From: [Mycobacterium] vasticus
GTDB taxonomy: Bacteria > Actinomycetota > Actinomycetes > Mycobacteriales > Mycobacteriaceae
Direction of reading: 5' to 3'
Assembly (NCBI RefSeq): GCF_020181595.1
Contig: NZ_CP084028.1
Coordinates: forward strand, 102,612 to 127,119
Length of the DNA: 24,508 nt
Positions 1-9,803 of this stretch are shown here, piece after piece. The stretch's first letter is position 1. Every line of letters starts with the position of its first letter. The notes beneath the pieces were generated by a model. That model made no database searches. It saw only the letters and a list, made by a program, of their open reading frames with translations, and was not told the DNA's origin. A program made the position numbers and the translations under genes.

Positions 1-1484
<1,484 letters not shown>

Positions 1485-1494
1485 CCCGGCGAGC

Positions 1495-2661
1495 CTAGAT
1501 CCCCCCGCGTGCCACCAACTGCGCCGCGATCACATTGCGCTGGATCTCGTTGGTGCCTTCGCCGACGATCATCAGCGGGGCGTCCCGGAAGTAGCGTTCG
1601 ACGTCGTACTCGGTGGAGTAGCCGTAGCCGCCGTGGATACGCACCGCGTTCAGCGCGATCTCCATGGCCGCCTCCGAGGCGAACAGCTTGGCCATCCCGG
1701 CTTCCATGTCGCAGCGCTGGCCGCTGTCGTAGCGTTCGGCGGCGTAGCGGGTGAGCTGGCGGGCGGCGGTCAGCTTGGTGGCCATGTCGGCCAGGTAGTT
1801 GCCGACGCTCTGATGCCTCCAGATGGCCTGCCCGAAGCTCTCCCGCTGTTGGGAGTAGGCCAGCGCATCCTCCAGCGCGGCGGTGGCCACCCCCAAGGCC
1901 CGAGCGGCCACCTGAATGCGACCGGTCTCCAGGCCCTTCATCATCTGGGCGAAGCCGTGACCCGGCACCCCGCCCAGCACGGCCGCGGCGGGGATCCGGC
2001 AGTCGGCGAAACTCAGCTCACACGATTCGACGCCCTTGTAGCCCAGCTTGGGCAGATCCCGTGAGATCGACAGTCCCGCACTCGGATTATCCACCAGCAC
2101 AACGGAAATCCCTTGATGCCTCGGGGTCGCCGCCGGATCGGTCTTGGCCAGCAGCGCGATCAACCCCGAACGTCGGGCATTGGAGATCCAGGTCTTGGAG
2201 CCGTTGATCACCAGCAGATCCGGGTCGGCCGCAGAAGGCATCGCAGAGGTACTCATGTTCTGCAGGTCGCTGCCACCGCCCGGCTCGGTCAGCGCCATGG
2301 TGGCCCGCAGCTCCCCGGTCGCCATCATCGGCAGGTAGCGCCGCTTCTGCTCCTGCGTCCCGAACAGCCCCAGCAACTTGGCGACGACGGTGTGCCCGCC
2401 CATCGCTCCGGCCAGACTCATCCAGCCTCGCGCCAACTCCTGGGTGACTTCCACGTAGCAGGGCATCGACACCGGCGTCCCGCCGTACTCCTCGGGTACC
2501 GCCAGCCCGTAGATCCCGAGCTGTTTCATCTGATCGATCCAGGCCTGCGGGTAGGTGTTGCCGTGCTCGACCTCGCGGACCGCCGGCTTCACGTCCCGGT
2601 CGATGAACTGCCTTACGGTCTCGACCAGGATCGACTCTTCGTCGGTCAGCGTGGGGCTCAT
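1495..2661 (-). CDS. fadE3: Acyl-CoA dehydrogenase (FadE3 position)
   Basis: FAD-dependent acyl-CoA dehydrogenase of 388 residues, the usual length, introducing the alpha-beta double bond of acyl-CoA in beta-oxidation. Visible are the N-terminal helical domain, the FAD/substrate motif MALTEPGGGSD, and the C-terminal signature RIHGGYGYS followed by GEGTNEIQRN, whose first Glu sits where the catalytic base lies in short/medium-chain enzymes. I chose ATG 2661 (MSPTLTDEESILVETV) because homologues begin near here; the open frame continues to 2784 but runs into the divergent neighbour. A TACGGT box 6 nt upstream suggests a leaderless transcript. The symbol rests on synteny with Rv0215c; the substrate is unknown. 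Confidence 0.9.
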   Translation of the reverse strand: MSPTLTDEESILVETVRQFIDRDVKPAVREVEHGNTYPQAWIDQMKQLGIYGLAVPEEYGGTPVSMPCYVEVTQELARGWMSLAGAMGGHTVVAKLLGLFGTQEQKRRYLPMMATGELRATMALTEPGGGSDLQNMSTSAMPSAADPDLLVINGSKTWISNARRSGLIALLAKTDPAATPRHQGISVVLVDNPSAGLSISRDLPKLGYKGVESCELSFADCRIPAAAVLGGVPGHGFAQMMKGLETGRIQVAARALGVATAALEDALAYSQQRESFGQAIWRHQSVGNYLADMATKLTAARQLTRYAAERYDSGQRCDMEAGMAKLFASEAAMEIALNAVRIHGGYGYSTEYDVERYFRDAPLMIVGEGTNEIQRNVIAAQLVARGGI

Positions 2662-2667
2662 CGCTTC

Positions 2668-2673
2668 ACCGTA
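2668..2673 (-). promoter_or_regulatory. Putative -10 box (TACGGT) of the leaderless fadE transcript
   Basis: On the minus strand TACGGT fits the mycobacterial -10 pattern TANNNT and lies 6 nt before ATG 2661, placing the transcription start at or next to the A of the start codon. No Shine-Dalgarno sequence is evident. By-eye prediction. Confidence 0.45.
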
Positions 2674-2688
2674 TGTCAGGATTTCCCG

Positions 2689-3651
2689 ATGACCAGTGGC
2701 CCCTTCTTCGACGAACTGCGAGTCGGCCAGGTTTTCGACACGGCACCGGCGATGACGCTGAACTCCGGTGCGGCCGCGCTGCACCAGGCGATCCTGGGGG
2801 ATCGGCTGCGGCTGCCGCTGGACGCCGAGCTGTCACGGGCGGTCGCCGGGACGAAGGCGCCGCTGGCCCACCCCGGTCTGGTGTGCGACATCGCCATCGG
2901 GCAGTCCACGCTGGCGACCCGGCGGGTCAAGGCCAACCTGTTCTACCGCGGGCTGGCGTTCAGCCGGTTCCCGGTGATCGGCGACACCCTGTTCACCCGC
3001 ACCGAGGTGGCTGGGCTGAAGCAGAACTCACCCAAACCCGGACGTGAGCGTACGGGGCTGGCGGCGCTTCGGGTGACCACCGTCGACCAGGCGGACCGGC
3101 TGGTGCTCGACTTCTATCGCTGCGCCATGCTGCCGCTGGCACCGGATGCGCCCGATACCGGGCATGACGACGACTTGTCCGCGGTCGGCGCCGGACTGGT
3201 GCCGCCGCACGGCGTCACCGCCGACTGGGACGCCGCGGAGTTCCGCCGGCGGGTGCCGGGGCCGCACTTCGATGCGGGTGTGAACGGAACCGTGCTGACC
3301 AGTACCGGCGACGTGGTCAGCTCCGCCCCGGAGCTGGCCCGACTCACGCTGAATATCGCTGCCACCCATCATGATTCGCGGGTAGCCGGTCAGCGGCTGG
3401 TCTACGGTGGGCACACCATCGGTCTGGCGCTGGCGCAGGCGAGCAGGGCGCTGCCGAACCTGGCGACGGTGCTGGGCTGGCAGTCCTGCGACCACATCGG
3501 ACCCGTCCACGAAGGCGACACCCTCTACAGTGCCCTGCACATCGAGTCGGCCGCCGACAACGTGCTGGGGCTGCGGTCGCTGGTGTACGCCGTCGGCCAA
3601 GACTCGGATCGTCAGGTGCTGGACTGGCGTTTTACGGCGCTGCAGTTCTGA
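2689..3651 (+). CDS. Double-hotdog MaoC-like protein (Rv0216 homologue)
   Basis: Protein of 320 residues resembling M. tuberculosis Rv0216, whose structure is a double hotdog fold related to (R)-specific enoyl-CoA hydratases but without a proven activity. Start ATG 2689 (MTSGPFFDELRVGQVFD) is the point where homology begins; AGGA about 8 nt upstream may serve as ribosome site. The second half carries the MaoC-like stretch RLVYGGHTIGLALAQASRALPN followed by SCDHIGPVHEGDTLYS, the usual hotdog layout (HTIGLA helix, GDTL strand). The gene is divergent from fadE3 with a 27-nt gap, and its 3' end overlaps lipW by 20 nt in convergent orientation. Role in acyl-CoA metabolism is inferred from fold and context. 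Confidence 0.85.
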   Translation: MTSGPFFDELRVGQVFDTAPAMTLNSGAAALHQAILGDRLRLPLDAELSRAVAGTKAPLAHPGLVCDIAIGQSTLATRRVKANLFYRGLAFSRFPVIGDTLFTRTEVAGLKQNSPKPGRERTGLAALRVTTVDQADRLVLDFYRCAMLPLAPDAPDTGHDDDLSAVGAGLVPPHGVTADWDAAEFRRRVPGPHFDAGVNGTVLTSTGDVVSSAPELARLTLNIAATHHDSRVAGQRLVYGGHTIGLALAQASRALPNLATVLGWQSCDHIGPVHEGDTLYSALHIESAADNVLGLRSLVYAVGQDSDRQVLDWRFTALQF

Positions 3652-4528
3652 GCGCGGCCCGCAGGCTTTCGCACTGGCTGGCGAAATACGCTTGCGACAC
3701 ACCGGTTTTAGGGGTCAACAGGTCGAATCCGTGGAATGCCCCGTCGACGACTTCCAGTGCGCATGGCACACCTGCCTCCTGCAGGCGCCTGGCGTAGGCC
3801 ACGTCCTCGTCGTGGAACAGGTCCAGGCTCCCGACACCCAGCCAGGCCGGCGCGAGGCCGGCCAGGTCTTCGCGGCGAGCCGGGACGGCCACCGCCGGGT
3901 CGGCGTCGCCCAGGTAGGACGCCCAACCGAAGGCGTTGGCCGACGGTGACCACAATCGGTAGTCGCGGTTGGCGGGCAGCGCTGCGCTGCGGTCGTCGAG
4001 CATCGGATAGGACAACACCTGCAGAACCGGCCTCACCTCACCGCGATCGCGGGCCAACAGCGCCAGTGCCGCGGCCAGCCCGCCTCCGGCGCTGGCCCCA
4101 CCGATCGCGATCCGGGTCGCATCCACCTCGGGCAGCTCGGCCAGCCGTAGCAGCGCCGCGTAGCAGTCCTCCAGCGCAGCGGGATAGGGGTGCTCGGGCG
4201 CGAGCCGGTAGTCCACCGAACCGACCGTGATGCCCAGTTCCCTGCTGAACCGTTGGCACAGGCCGTCGTCCTGGGCGGCGTTGCCGATCACGTAGCCGCC
4301 GCCGTGGATCCACAGCAGGGCCGGGCCCGGGCCACTCGCTGAGCCCGGCCGTTGCACCCGAACACTGGCGCCCGGGCCCAGGTGCAGCACCTCGACCTCT
4401 GCCGAGCGCGGGGAGCGCTGCAGCCTGGTCAGCATTCGCAGAACCCGCAGTGAACGGGGTCCGACCAGGCTGCGCGGCGTGAAGCGGGCGATTCGGCGCA
4501 GGTCAGGGTGAAAAGCAGATGTCGGCAT
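3632..4528 (-). CDS. lipW: Alpha/beta-hydrolase esterase, LipW-like (HSL family)
   Basis: Carboxylesterase/lipase of the hormone-sensitive-lipase family, 298 residues from ATG 4528 (MPTSAFHPDLRRIARF). Visible: oxyanion motif HGGGYVIG; nucleophile elbow GGASAGGG with Ser near residue 146; conserved DYRLAPEHPYPAALED; acid Asp in GSLDLFHDED; catalytic His in GAFHGFD. The open frame extends to 4672, but the additional N-terminal 48 residues have no family counterpart and overlap the divergent lipC start, so 4528 is preferred. No signal peptide is seen, so a cytosolic esterase is likely. The position matches Rv0217c. Rv0218 and Rv0219 homologues expected between lipW and lipC are absent. Confidence 0.92.
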   Translation of the reverse strand: MPTSAFHPDLRRIARFTPRSLVGPRSLRVLRMLTRLQRSPRSAEVEVLHLGPGASVRVQRPGSASGPGPALLWIHGGGYVIGNAAQDDGLCQRFSRELGITVGSVDYRLAPEHPYPAALEDCYAALLRLAELPEVDATRIAIGGASAGGGLAAALALLARDRGEVRPVLQVLSYPMLDDRSAALPANRDYRLWSPSANAFGWASYLGDADPAVAVPARREDLAGLAPAWLGVGSLDLFHDEDVAYARRLQEAGVPCALEVVDGAFHGFDLLTPKTGVSQAYFASQCESLRAALRTAAP

Positions 4529-4595
4529 CCAGCAAGTATTAACCGAACCCCGTGCCCTTCCGCAGGAGTCCCTTAGAACTCGCCTGGCGCCGGGG

Positions 4596-4601
4596 TATGG
4601 T
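4596..4601 (+). promoter_or_regulatory. Putative -10 box (TATGGT) of leaderless lipC
   Basis: TATGGT matches TANNNT and lies 6 nt before ATG 4608. There is no purine-rich ribosome site between them. The 79-nt gap between the divergent lipW and lipC starts contains no other feature I can support. Confidence 0.5.
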
Positions 4602-4607
4602 GCCCGA

Positions 4608-5840
4608 ATGGCCGCATCACCGGGAACCCGTACTTCCGGGTCCAAGATGTCTGCTCGCGTGCGTTGGTTCAAGCGTGCCCGCCCCGCCGACTACCTGCTG
4701 GCGTTCAGTGTTGCTTCGGCGTCACTGCCGGTGGTGGGCAAGAGCCTGGAGCCGCTGGGCGGCGTCACCGCGATGAGCGTGTGGGGCGCCCGGCACATGC
4801 CGCAGATCGTGTCGTCCACGGCGAAGGCCTGGTTCACTCCGGGCATCGGTGCAGTCCGGAGGCGCGAACGCGAGCAGACCCGCGAGGTGAGCGACGCCGC
4901 GCTGCGCGGCGTGGTCTCAGCTCGCGATCTCGACATCGACTGGCCCGAGCCCGAGCAGGCTCCGCCTATCTGGAAGGCACTGCAGCACCGCCGCAACATC
5001 TACCGATCCGGTGTGCGGTACGGCAGCGACCCGGCCCAGGTACTCGACGTCTGGCGGCGCCCGGAACTTCCCGACGGCCCGGCGCCGGTGCTGATCTATG
5101 TGCCCGGCGGTGCCTGGGTGCACGGCAGCCGGCTGTTGCAGGGCTACGCGATGCTGTCCCACCTGGCGGAGCAGGGCTGGGTGTGCCTGTCGATCGACTA
5201 CCGGGTCGCGCCGCACAACCGCTGGCCGCGCCACATCGTCGACGTCAAGACCGCGATCGCCTGGGCGCACGCCAACGTCGACAAGTTCGGCGGCGACCGC
5301 AACTTCGTCGCCGTGGCAGGCGCGTCGGCCGGCGGGCATCTGGCAGCGCTGGCCGGTCTGACCGGCAGCAGCTCCGGCGACCGGGAGTACGCCGAGAAGT
5401 TGCCGGCCGGCGCCGACACCTCGGTGGACGCCGTGGTGGGGCTCTATGGGCGCTACGACTGGCAGGACCGGTCCACCCCCGAACGCGCCGCGTTCGTCGA
5501 CTTCCTGGAGCGGGTGGTGGTCGGCCGGTCGCTGCGCCGCCACCGCGACCTCTACCGCAAGGCGTCGCCGATCGCGCGGCTGCACGCCGGGGCGCCGCCG
5601 TTCCTGGTGGTGCACGGCAGCGCCGACACGGTGATCCCGGTGGAACAGGCCCGCTCGTTCGCCGACCGGTTGCGCGCGGTGTCGCACTCCAAGGTCGGAT
5701 ACCTGGAACTGCCCGGTGCCGGACACGGTTTCGACATCACCGATGGCTCCCGGACCGGTGCGATGAGTACCGCAATCGGCTTGTTCCTCAATCAGATTCA
5801 CCGCGACCGCGCCACGGTCGGCAGCAAACAGGTCATCTGA
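4608..5840 (+). CDS. lipC: Alpha/beta-hydrolase esterase, LipC-like
   Basis: Esterase of 410 residues matching M. tuberculosis LipC (Rv0220, about 403 residues) along its whole length as I recall it. After a roughly 110-residue N-terminal region (RARPADYLLAFSVASASLPVVGK), the hydrolase core shows PGGAWVHGSR in place of the oxyanion HGGG, DYRVAPHNRWPRHIVDVK, the nucleophile elbow GASAGG (Ser240), the acid Asp in HGSADTVIPVEQARSF and the His in GAGHGFD. The N-terminal hydrophobic stretch at residues 25-50 may anchor it to the membrane or envelope; LipC of M. tuberculosis is reported as a surface-associated esterase. The start is supported by the leaderless promoter. WS/DGAT follows 54 nt downstream on the same strand. 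Confidence 0.93.
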   Translation: MAASPGTRTSGSKMSARVRWFKRARPADYLLAFSVASASLPVVGKSLEPLGGVTAMSVWGARHMPQIVSSTAKAWFTPGIGAVRRREREQTREVSDAALRGVVSARDLDIDWPEPEQAPPIWKALQHRRNIYRSGVRYGSDPAQVLDVWRRPELPDGPAPVLIYVPGGAWVHGSRLLQGYAMLSHLAEQGWVCLSIDYRVAPHNRWPRHIVDVKTAIAWAHANVDKFGGDRNFVAVAGASAGGHLAALAGLTGSSSGDREYAEKLPAGADTSVDAVVGLYGRYDWQDRSTPERAAFVDFLERVVVGRSLRRHRDLYRKASPIARLHAGAPPFLVVHGSADTVIPVEQARSFADRLRAVSHSKVGYLELPGAGHGFDITDGSRTGAMSTAIGLFLNQIHRDRATVGSKQVI

Positions 5841-5864
5841 GCCGCGCCGTTCCGCGAAGCCCGG

Positions 5865-5870
5865 TAGGGT
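5865..5870 (+). promoter_or_regulatory. Putative -10 box (TAGGGT) upstream of the uORF and WS/DGAT
   Basis: TAGGGT fits TANNNT and ends 7 nt before ATG 5878, the standard spacing for a leaderless start. It is not correctly placed for the WS/DGAT start codon at 5895. This position suggests that the first translated codon of the mRNA belongs to the short upstream ORF. Confidence 0.45.
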
Positions 5871-5877
5871 CGGCGGC

Positions 5878-5898
5878 ATGGGAGTGATGCGGCCATGA
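5878..5898 (+). CDS. Leaderless six-codon upstream ORF (MGVMRP), stop-start overlap with WS/DGAT
   Basis: ATG 5878 lies 7 nt after the TAGGGT box and opens the reading MGVMRP followed by TGA at 5896-5898. That TGA overlaps the WS/DGAT ATG (5895) in an ATGA arrangement, the classical layout for termination-reinitiation. The uORF also contains GGGAG about 10 nt before the downstream ATG, which could act as ribosome site. Translation of the peptide is a prediction; the alternative is that only the WS/DGAT start is used. Confidence 0.4.
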   Translation: MGVMRP

Positions 5899-7310
5899 AG
5901 CGGCTCAGCGGGTGGGACGCCATCCTGCTGTACAGCGAGACGCCGAACGTGCACATGCACACCCTCAAGGTCGCGGTCATCGAGCTCGACGCGAACCGGC
6001 AGGGCTTCGACGTGGAGGCCTTCCGCCGGGTGATCCACAGTCGGCTCTACAAGCTGGACCCGTTCCGCTACCAGCTGGTGGACATCCCGGGGAAGTTTCA
6101 CCACCCGATGTGGCGGGAGCACTGCGAAGTCGACCTGACTTATCACATCCGGCCGTGGTCGCTGCCCGCCCCGGGTGGTCGCCGCGAACTCGACGAGGCC
6201 ATCGGGGAGATCGCCAGCACCCCGCTGGACCGCAGCCGCCCGCTGTGGGAGATGTACTTCATCGAGGGTCTGGCAAACAATCGGATCGCGGTGGTCGGCA
6301 AGATCCACCATGCGCTCGCCGACGGCGTCGCCTCGGCGAATCTGATGGCTCAAGGCATGGATCTGACGGCGGGGCCGCAGGTAGATCAGGACTCCTACCG
6401 GACCGATCCGCCGCCGAGCGGTGCCCAGTTGGTGCGGTCGGCGTTCCGGGACCATCTGCGCCAACTCCGGCGTATCCCGGCCACCATCGGCTACACCGCG
6501 CAGGGCATGCGGCGGGTGCGCCGCAGCAACCGGAAACTGTCCCAGCTGACCCGTCCGTTCACGCCGCCGCCGAGCTTCATGAACCACATGATCACCGCCG
6601 AGCGCCGGTTCGCCACCGCCACTCTGGCACTGGCCGACGTGAAGGAGACCAGCAAGAAGCTCGGCGTGACGATCAACGACCTGGTCCTGGCCATATCGGC
6701 TGGCGCGATGCGCAGGCTGTCGCTGCACTACGACGGACACGCCGACCAGCCGCTGCTGGCGTCGGTGCCGATGAGCTATGACTTCTCGCCGGATCGCATC
6801 TCCGGCAACAAGTTCTCCGGGGTGCTGGTGGCGTTGCCGGTCGACGTCGAAGATCCGCTGCAACGGGTCCAGCGGGCCCGCGAGGCGGCCACCCTCGGCA
6901 AAGAGGGCTACGAGTTGCTCGGGCCGGAACTGGTCAGCAAATGGGCGGCGTACCTCCCGCCGAAGCTGGCCGAGTCGATGTTCGAGAAACTCGACGCGCT
7001 CGACGGGCAGAACAAGGTGCTCAACCTCAACATCTCCAATGTGCCCGGCCCGCGGGAGCGCGGCCGTGTCGGAGGCGCCCAGGTCACCGAGATCTACTCG
7101 GTGGGGCCGTTGACCGCCGGCAGCGGGATCAACATCACGGTGTGGAGCTACGTCGACCAGCTCAACATCTCGGTGCTCACCGACACCGCCACGGTCGACG
7201 ACCCGCATGAGGTGACTTCGGCGATGGTCGAGGAGTTCGTCGAGATCCGGCGTCTCACCGGGCTTTCCGCGGATCTCACGCCCGTGGCCACAGCGATGGC
7301 GCCCGCCTAG
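5895..7310 (+). CDS. Wax ester synthase / diacylglycerol acyltransferase (WS/DGAT), Rv0221-like
   Basis: Bifunctional acyl-CoA:alcohol / acyl-CoA:diacylglycerol O-acyltransferase of 471 residues, the standard mycobacterial length, which makes wax esters or triacylglycerol from acyl-CoA. The catalytic motif HHxxxDG is present as HHALADG at residues 138-144. Other family marks are the N-terminal RLSGWDAILLYSETPNVHMH, PLWEMYFIEGL before the active site, and the late NISNVPGPRER stretch. Start ATG 5895 is fixed by the N-terminal homology. The gene follows lipC as Rv0221 follows Rv0220, and ends 2 nt before the convergent fadD stop. Neighbouring FadD enzymes could supply its acyl-CoA donors (inference). 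Likely peripheral to the membrane. Confidence 0.95.
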   Translation: MKRLSGWDAILLYSETPNVHMHTLKVAVIELDANRQGFDVEAFRRVIHSRLYKLDPFRYQLVDIPGKFHHPMWREHCEVDLTYHIRPWSLPAPGGRRELDEAIGEIASTPLDRSRPLWEMYFIEGLANNRIAVVGKIHHALADGVASANLMAQGMDLTAGPQVDQDSYRTDPPPSGAQLVRSAFRDHLRQLRRIPATIGYTAQGMRRVRRSNRKLSQLTRPFTPPPSFMNHMITAERRFATATLALADVKETSKKLGVTINDLVLAISAGAMRRLSLHYDGHADQPLLASVPMSYDFSPDRISGNKFSGVLVALPVDVEDPLQRVQRAREAATLGKEGYELLGPELVSKWAAYLPPKLAESMFEKLDALDGQNKVLNLNISNVPGPRERGRVGGAQVTEIYSVGPLTAGSGINITVWSYVDQLNISVLTDTATVDDPHEVTSAMVEEFVEIRRLTGLSADLTPVATAMAPA

Positions 7311-7312
7311 GC

Positions 7313-8956
7313 TCAGTCAGTCATCGCCTGCAGTTCACGGCGCAACACCTTGCCGGTGTTGTTGCGCGGCAACGACTCCAGGATGGTGATGGAGCGCGGC
7401 ACCTTGTAGCTCGCCAGATTGTCGCGGACATGCTGCTTGAGTTCGTCGGGGGTGGCCCCAGTGCTCTTGGCGCCCGGCTCCAGCACCACGAAGGCCACCA
7501 GGCGCTGCCCGTAGTCGGCGTCGTCGACACCGATCACCGCGGCCTCGGCGACCGCAGCGTGCTTGGTCAGCGCCTTCTCCGTCTCGATCGGGTAGACGTT
7601 CTCGCCGCCGGAGACGATCATCTCGTCATCGCGGCCGACCACGAAAAGCCTTCCAGTGTCGTCGAAGTAGCCCAGGTCGCCCGATGCCATGAAGCCGTCG
7701 TGGAACATCTTGGAGTCCCCGCCGGTGTAGCCGTCGAACTGCGAGGAGTTGCGAACGAAGATCTGCCCAGTCTCACCGGTGGGCAGCTCGCCCAACTCGG
7801 CGTCGAGGATCCGGATCTCGGTGCCGGGCGCCGGCTTTCCGGCGGTGTCGGGGGAGTAGCGCAGGTCTTCCGGTGTCGCCAGCGCGATCATGCCGGCCTC
7901 GGTGGCGTTGTAGTTGTTGTAGATCACGTCACCGAAGGCGTCCATGAACGCGGTGACCACGTCGGGCCGCATCCGTGATCCCGAGGCGGTCGCGAACCGC
8001 AGTGCGCTGCAAGGGTATTTAGACCGAACATCGTCGGACAGCGCCATGATCCGATCGAACATCACCGGCACGACGCACAATCCGGCCGCAGCGTTCTCCT
8101 CGACGAGCGCCAGGGTGGCCTCCGGGTCGAACCTCCGCCGGGTCACGATGGTGCAGGCCATCGTCAAGGCCAGCGCCAGCTGGGAGAAACCCCAGGCGTG
8201 GAACATCGGGGCCGCGATGACCACGGATTCCTCCGTGTGCCAAGGGATTCGGTCGAACATGGCCTTCAAGTCCCCGAGGCCGCCACCGCCGCTACCGGAT
8301 CGCCGGGCGCCCTTCGGGGTGCCGGTGGTACCCGAGGTGAGCATCACCAGCTTGCCCTGCCGGGTGGCCTTGGCGGGGCGCCGGCCGGTGTTCGCCTCGA
8401 CCAGATCATCGATGGTCAGGCCGGCGGTGTCGGTGTCGACCCAGCCGAGCACCCGGATGCATCCGGAGTCCTCCGGCACCGCCAGATCCACTGCCGCGGT
8501 GAACTCCTCGTCGTAGACGATCAGGTCGACACCCTCACGCTCGATCACTTCGGCCAGGGCCGGACCGGCGAAGCTGGTGTTGAGTAGCAGCACATCCGCG
8601 CCGATCTTGTTGGCCGCCGCCAGCGCCTCGATGAAACCGCGGTGATTGCGGCACATCAGCCCGATCGCCTTCGGTGTCGGGCCGGCCAGCCGCTGCAGCC
8701 CGGCCGCCAATGCGTTGCAGCGACGATCCAGCTCGGCGTAGGTCAGGGTGCCGAGCTCGTCGACGATCGCGGGACGGTCGCCGCAGCGCTGGGCGGCCAT
8801 CGCGATCCCGACGGTGGTGTTGCTGCCTTCGGCGGCCGCGGCGTTGACGATCCGCAGGTATTTGTCCGGCCGTAGCGGGGCCAGCAGGCCGACCCGGGTG
8901 AACGTCGCCAGCATCGAGCCGACCCGGCCAAGCGAGTCGAGCAGTCCGGAAGTCAC
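7313..8956 (-). CDS. Fatty-acyl-CoA synthetase (FadD2/FadD12-like)
   Basis: ANL-superfamily acyl-CoA ligase of 547 residues. Motifs: AMP-binding loop MLTSGTTGTPKGAR, NNYNATEAGM, ASGDLGYFDDTGRLFVVGRDD, IVSGGENVYPIETE and the C-terminal lysine in PRNNTGKVLRREL. A Gly-rich SGSGGGGLGDLKAMFDRI follows the P-loop, as in the FadD2/FadD12 group, so the exact number is uncertain. The GTG start at 8956 lies 6 nt after the stop of the upstream acyltransferase, so the two form an operon and may be translationally coupled: one makes acyl-CoA, the other transfers acyl chains. This pair is not at the corresponding place in M. tuberculosis as I recall it. Expression probably starts at the KstR-type promoter before 9787. 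Confidence 0.93.
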   Translation of the reverse strand: MTSGLLDSLGRVGSMLATFTRVGLLAPLRPDKYLRIVNAAAAEGSNTTVGIAMAAQRCGDRPAIVDELGTLTYAELDRRCNALAAGLQRLAGPTPKAIGLMCRNHRGFIEALAAANKIGADVLLLNTSFAGPALAEVIEREGVDLIVYDEEFTAAVDLAVPEDSGCIRVLGWVDTDTAGLTIDDLVEANTGRRPAKATRQGKLVMLTSGTTGTPKGARRSGSGGGGLGDLKAMFDRIPWHTEESVVIAAPMFHAWGFSQLALALTMACTIVTRRRFDPEATLALVEENAAAGLCVVPVMFDRIMALSDDVRSKYPCSALRFATASGSRMRPDVVTAFMDAFGDVIYNNYNATEAGMIALATPEDLRYSPDTAGKPAPGTEIRILDAELGELPTGETGQIFVRNSSQFDGYTGGDSKMFHDGFMASGDLGYFDDTGRLFVVGRDDEMIVSGGENVYPIETEKALTKHAAVAEAAVIGVDDADYGQRLVAFVVLEPGAKSTGATPDELKQHVRDNLASYKVPRSITILESLPRNNTGKVLRRELQAMTD

Positions 8957-8962
8957 AGCGGC

Positions 8963-9787
8963 TCAGCCCAGGATCGGGAGGCGGCGCTCGGCCGAGAGCT
9001 TGTCCAGGGCGTCCTGCATCACCGAGCGCACGTGGGCGTCGACGACGTCGATGTCGGGGTCCTCGCCGAACTCGGCGATAATGTCGATCGGCTCACACAC
9101 CTGCATGACGATCTTGGTGGGCAGCGGCAGATTGACCGGCAGCACGGCGGACAGTCCGAACGGGAAGCCGAACGAGATCGGCAGAATCTTGACCCGCATC
9201 AGCTTGTCCAGCCGCAGGGCCTTGGCCAGACCGGTGCCGCGGGACAGGTAGAGCTGGCTTTCCTGGCCGCCGATCCCCACCGTCGGCACCAGCGGCACAC
9301 CGGCGTTGATCGCCGCCCGGATATAGCCCTTGCGGCCGTCGAAGTCGATCTTGTTCTGTTCCAGCGTGGACCGGTAGACGTCGTAGTCGCCGCCGGGGAA
9401 GACCACCACCACCCCACCGGAGCGCAGCGCCTCGTCGGCGTTGGCGTGATTGGCCGGGATGAACCCGGTCTTGCGGAAGAAGTCGGCGGTGAATCCGGTG
9501 AAGATCACGTCGTGGCTCAGGGTGTAGACCGGCCGGTCGTAGCCGAACTTCTCGTAGAAGCCGGTGGCGAACACCGGGACATCCATCGCGAACAGGCCGC
9601 CGGAGTGGTTGGAGACCACCAGGGCGCCGCCGTTGGGGAACGACTCCAGGCCCCGCACCTCGGCACGGTGGTAGCCCTTGATCAGCGGCCGCAGGATGCC
9701 CATCACCCGTTCGGTCAGGCCCGGATCCCATTTGGTGATGGGCCCCGGCACGTGTTCTGACCAGTCGCCGTCCGTTGTGTCCACCAC
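8963..9787 (-). CDS. PlsC-family lysophospholipid/glycerophosphate acyltransferase
   Basis: Acyltransferase of 274 residues, probably using acyl-CoA to acylate a lysophosphatidate-like acceptor at the membrane. The catalytic block is NHSGGLFAMD (His61, Asp69); its H-x7-D spacing differs from the canonical HX4D and is seen in an actinobacterial subfamily. The third block FPGGDYDVYR lies near residue 130 and the PTVGIGGQES block near 165. The start is GTG 9787 with AAGGGGA 7 nt upstream as ribosome site; a second GTG follows directly. It is the first gene of the operon with the fadD downstream (6-nt gap). The promoter region shared with echA1 contains the KstR-type operator. The true acceptor is unknown. 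Confidence 0.88.
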   Translation of the reverse strand: MVDTTDGDWSEHVPGPITKWDPGLTERVMGILRPLIKGYHRAEVRGLESFPNGGALVVSNHSGGLFAMDVPVFATGFYEKFGYDRPVYTLSHDVIFTGFTADFFRKTGFIPANHANADEALRSGGVVVVFPGGDYDVYRSTLEQNKIDFDGRKGYIRAAINAGVPLVPTVGIGGQESQLYLSRGTGLAKALRLDKLMRVKILPISFGFPFGLSAVLPVNLPLPTKIVMQVCEPIDIIAEFGEDPDIDVVDAHVRSVMQDALDKLSAERRLPILG

Positions 9788-9803
9788 GGAAGTCCCCTTA
9801 AAT

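Noticed and set aside
2113..2688. Extended N-terminus of the double-hotdog protein
   Set aside because: The extra 192 codons overlap the fadE gene on the other strand, and family homology begins at ATG 2689.
4917..7208. Long 763-codon open frame on the minus strand opposite lipC and WS/DGAT
   Set aside because: It is a shadow of two well-supported plus-strand genes; its product is rich in His, Arg, Val and Pro without any recognisable motif.
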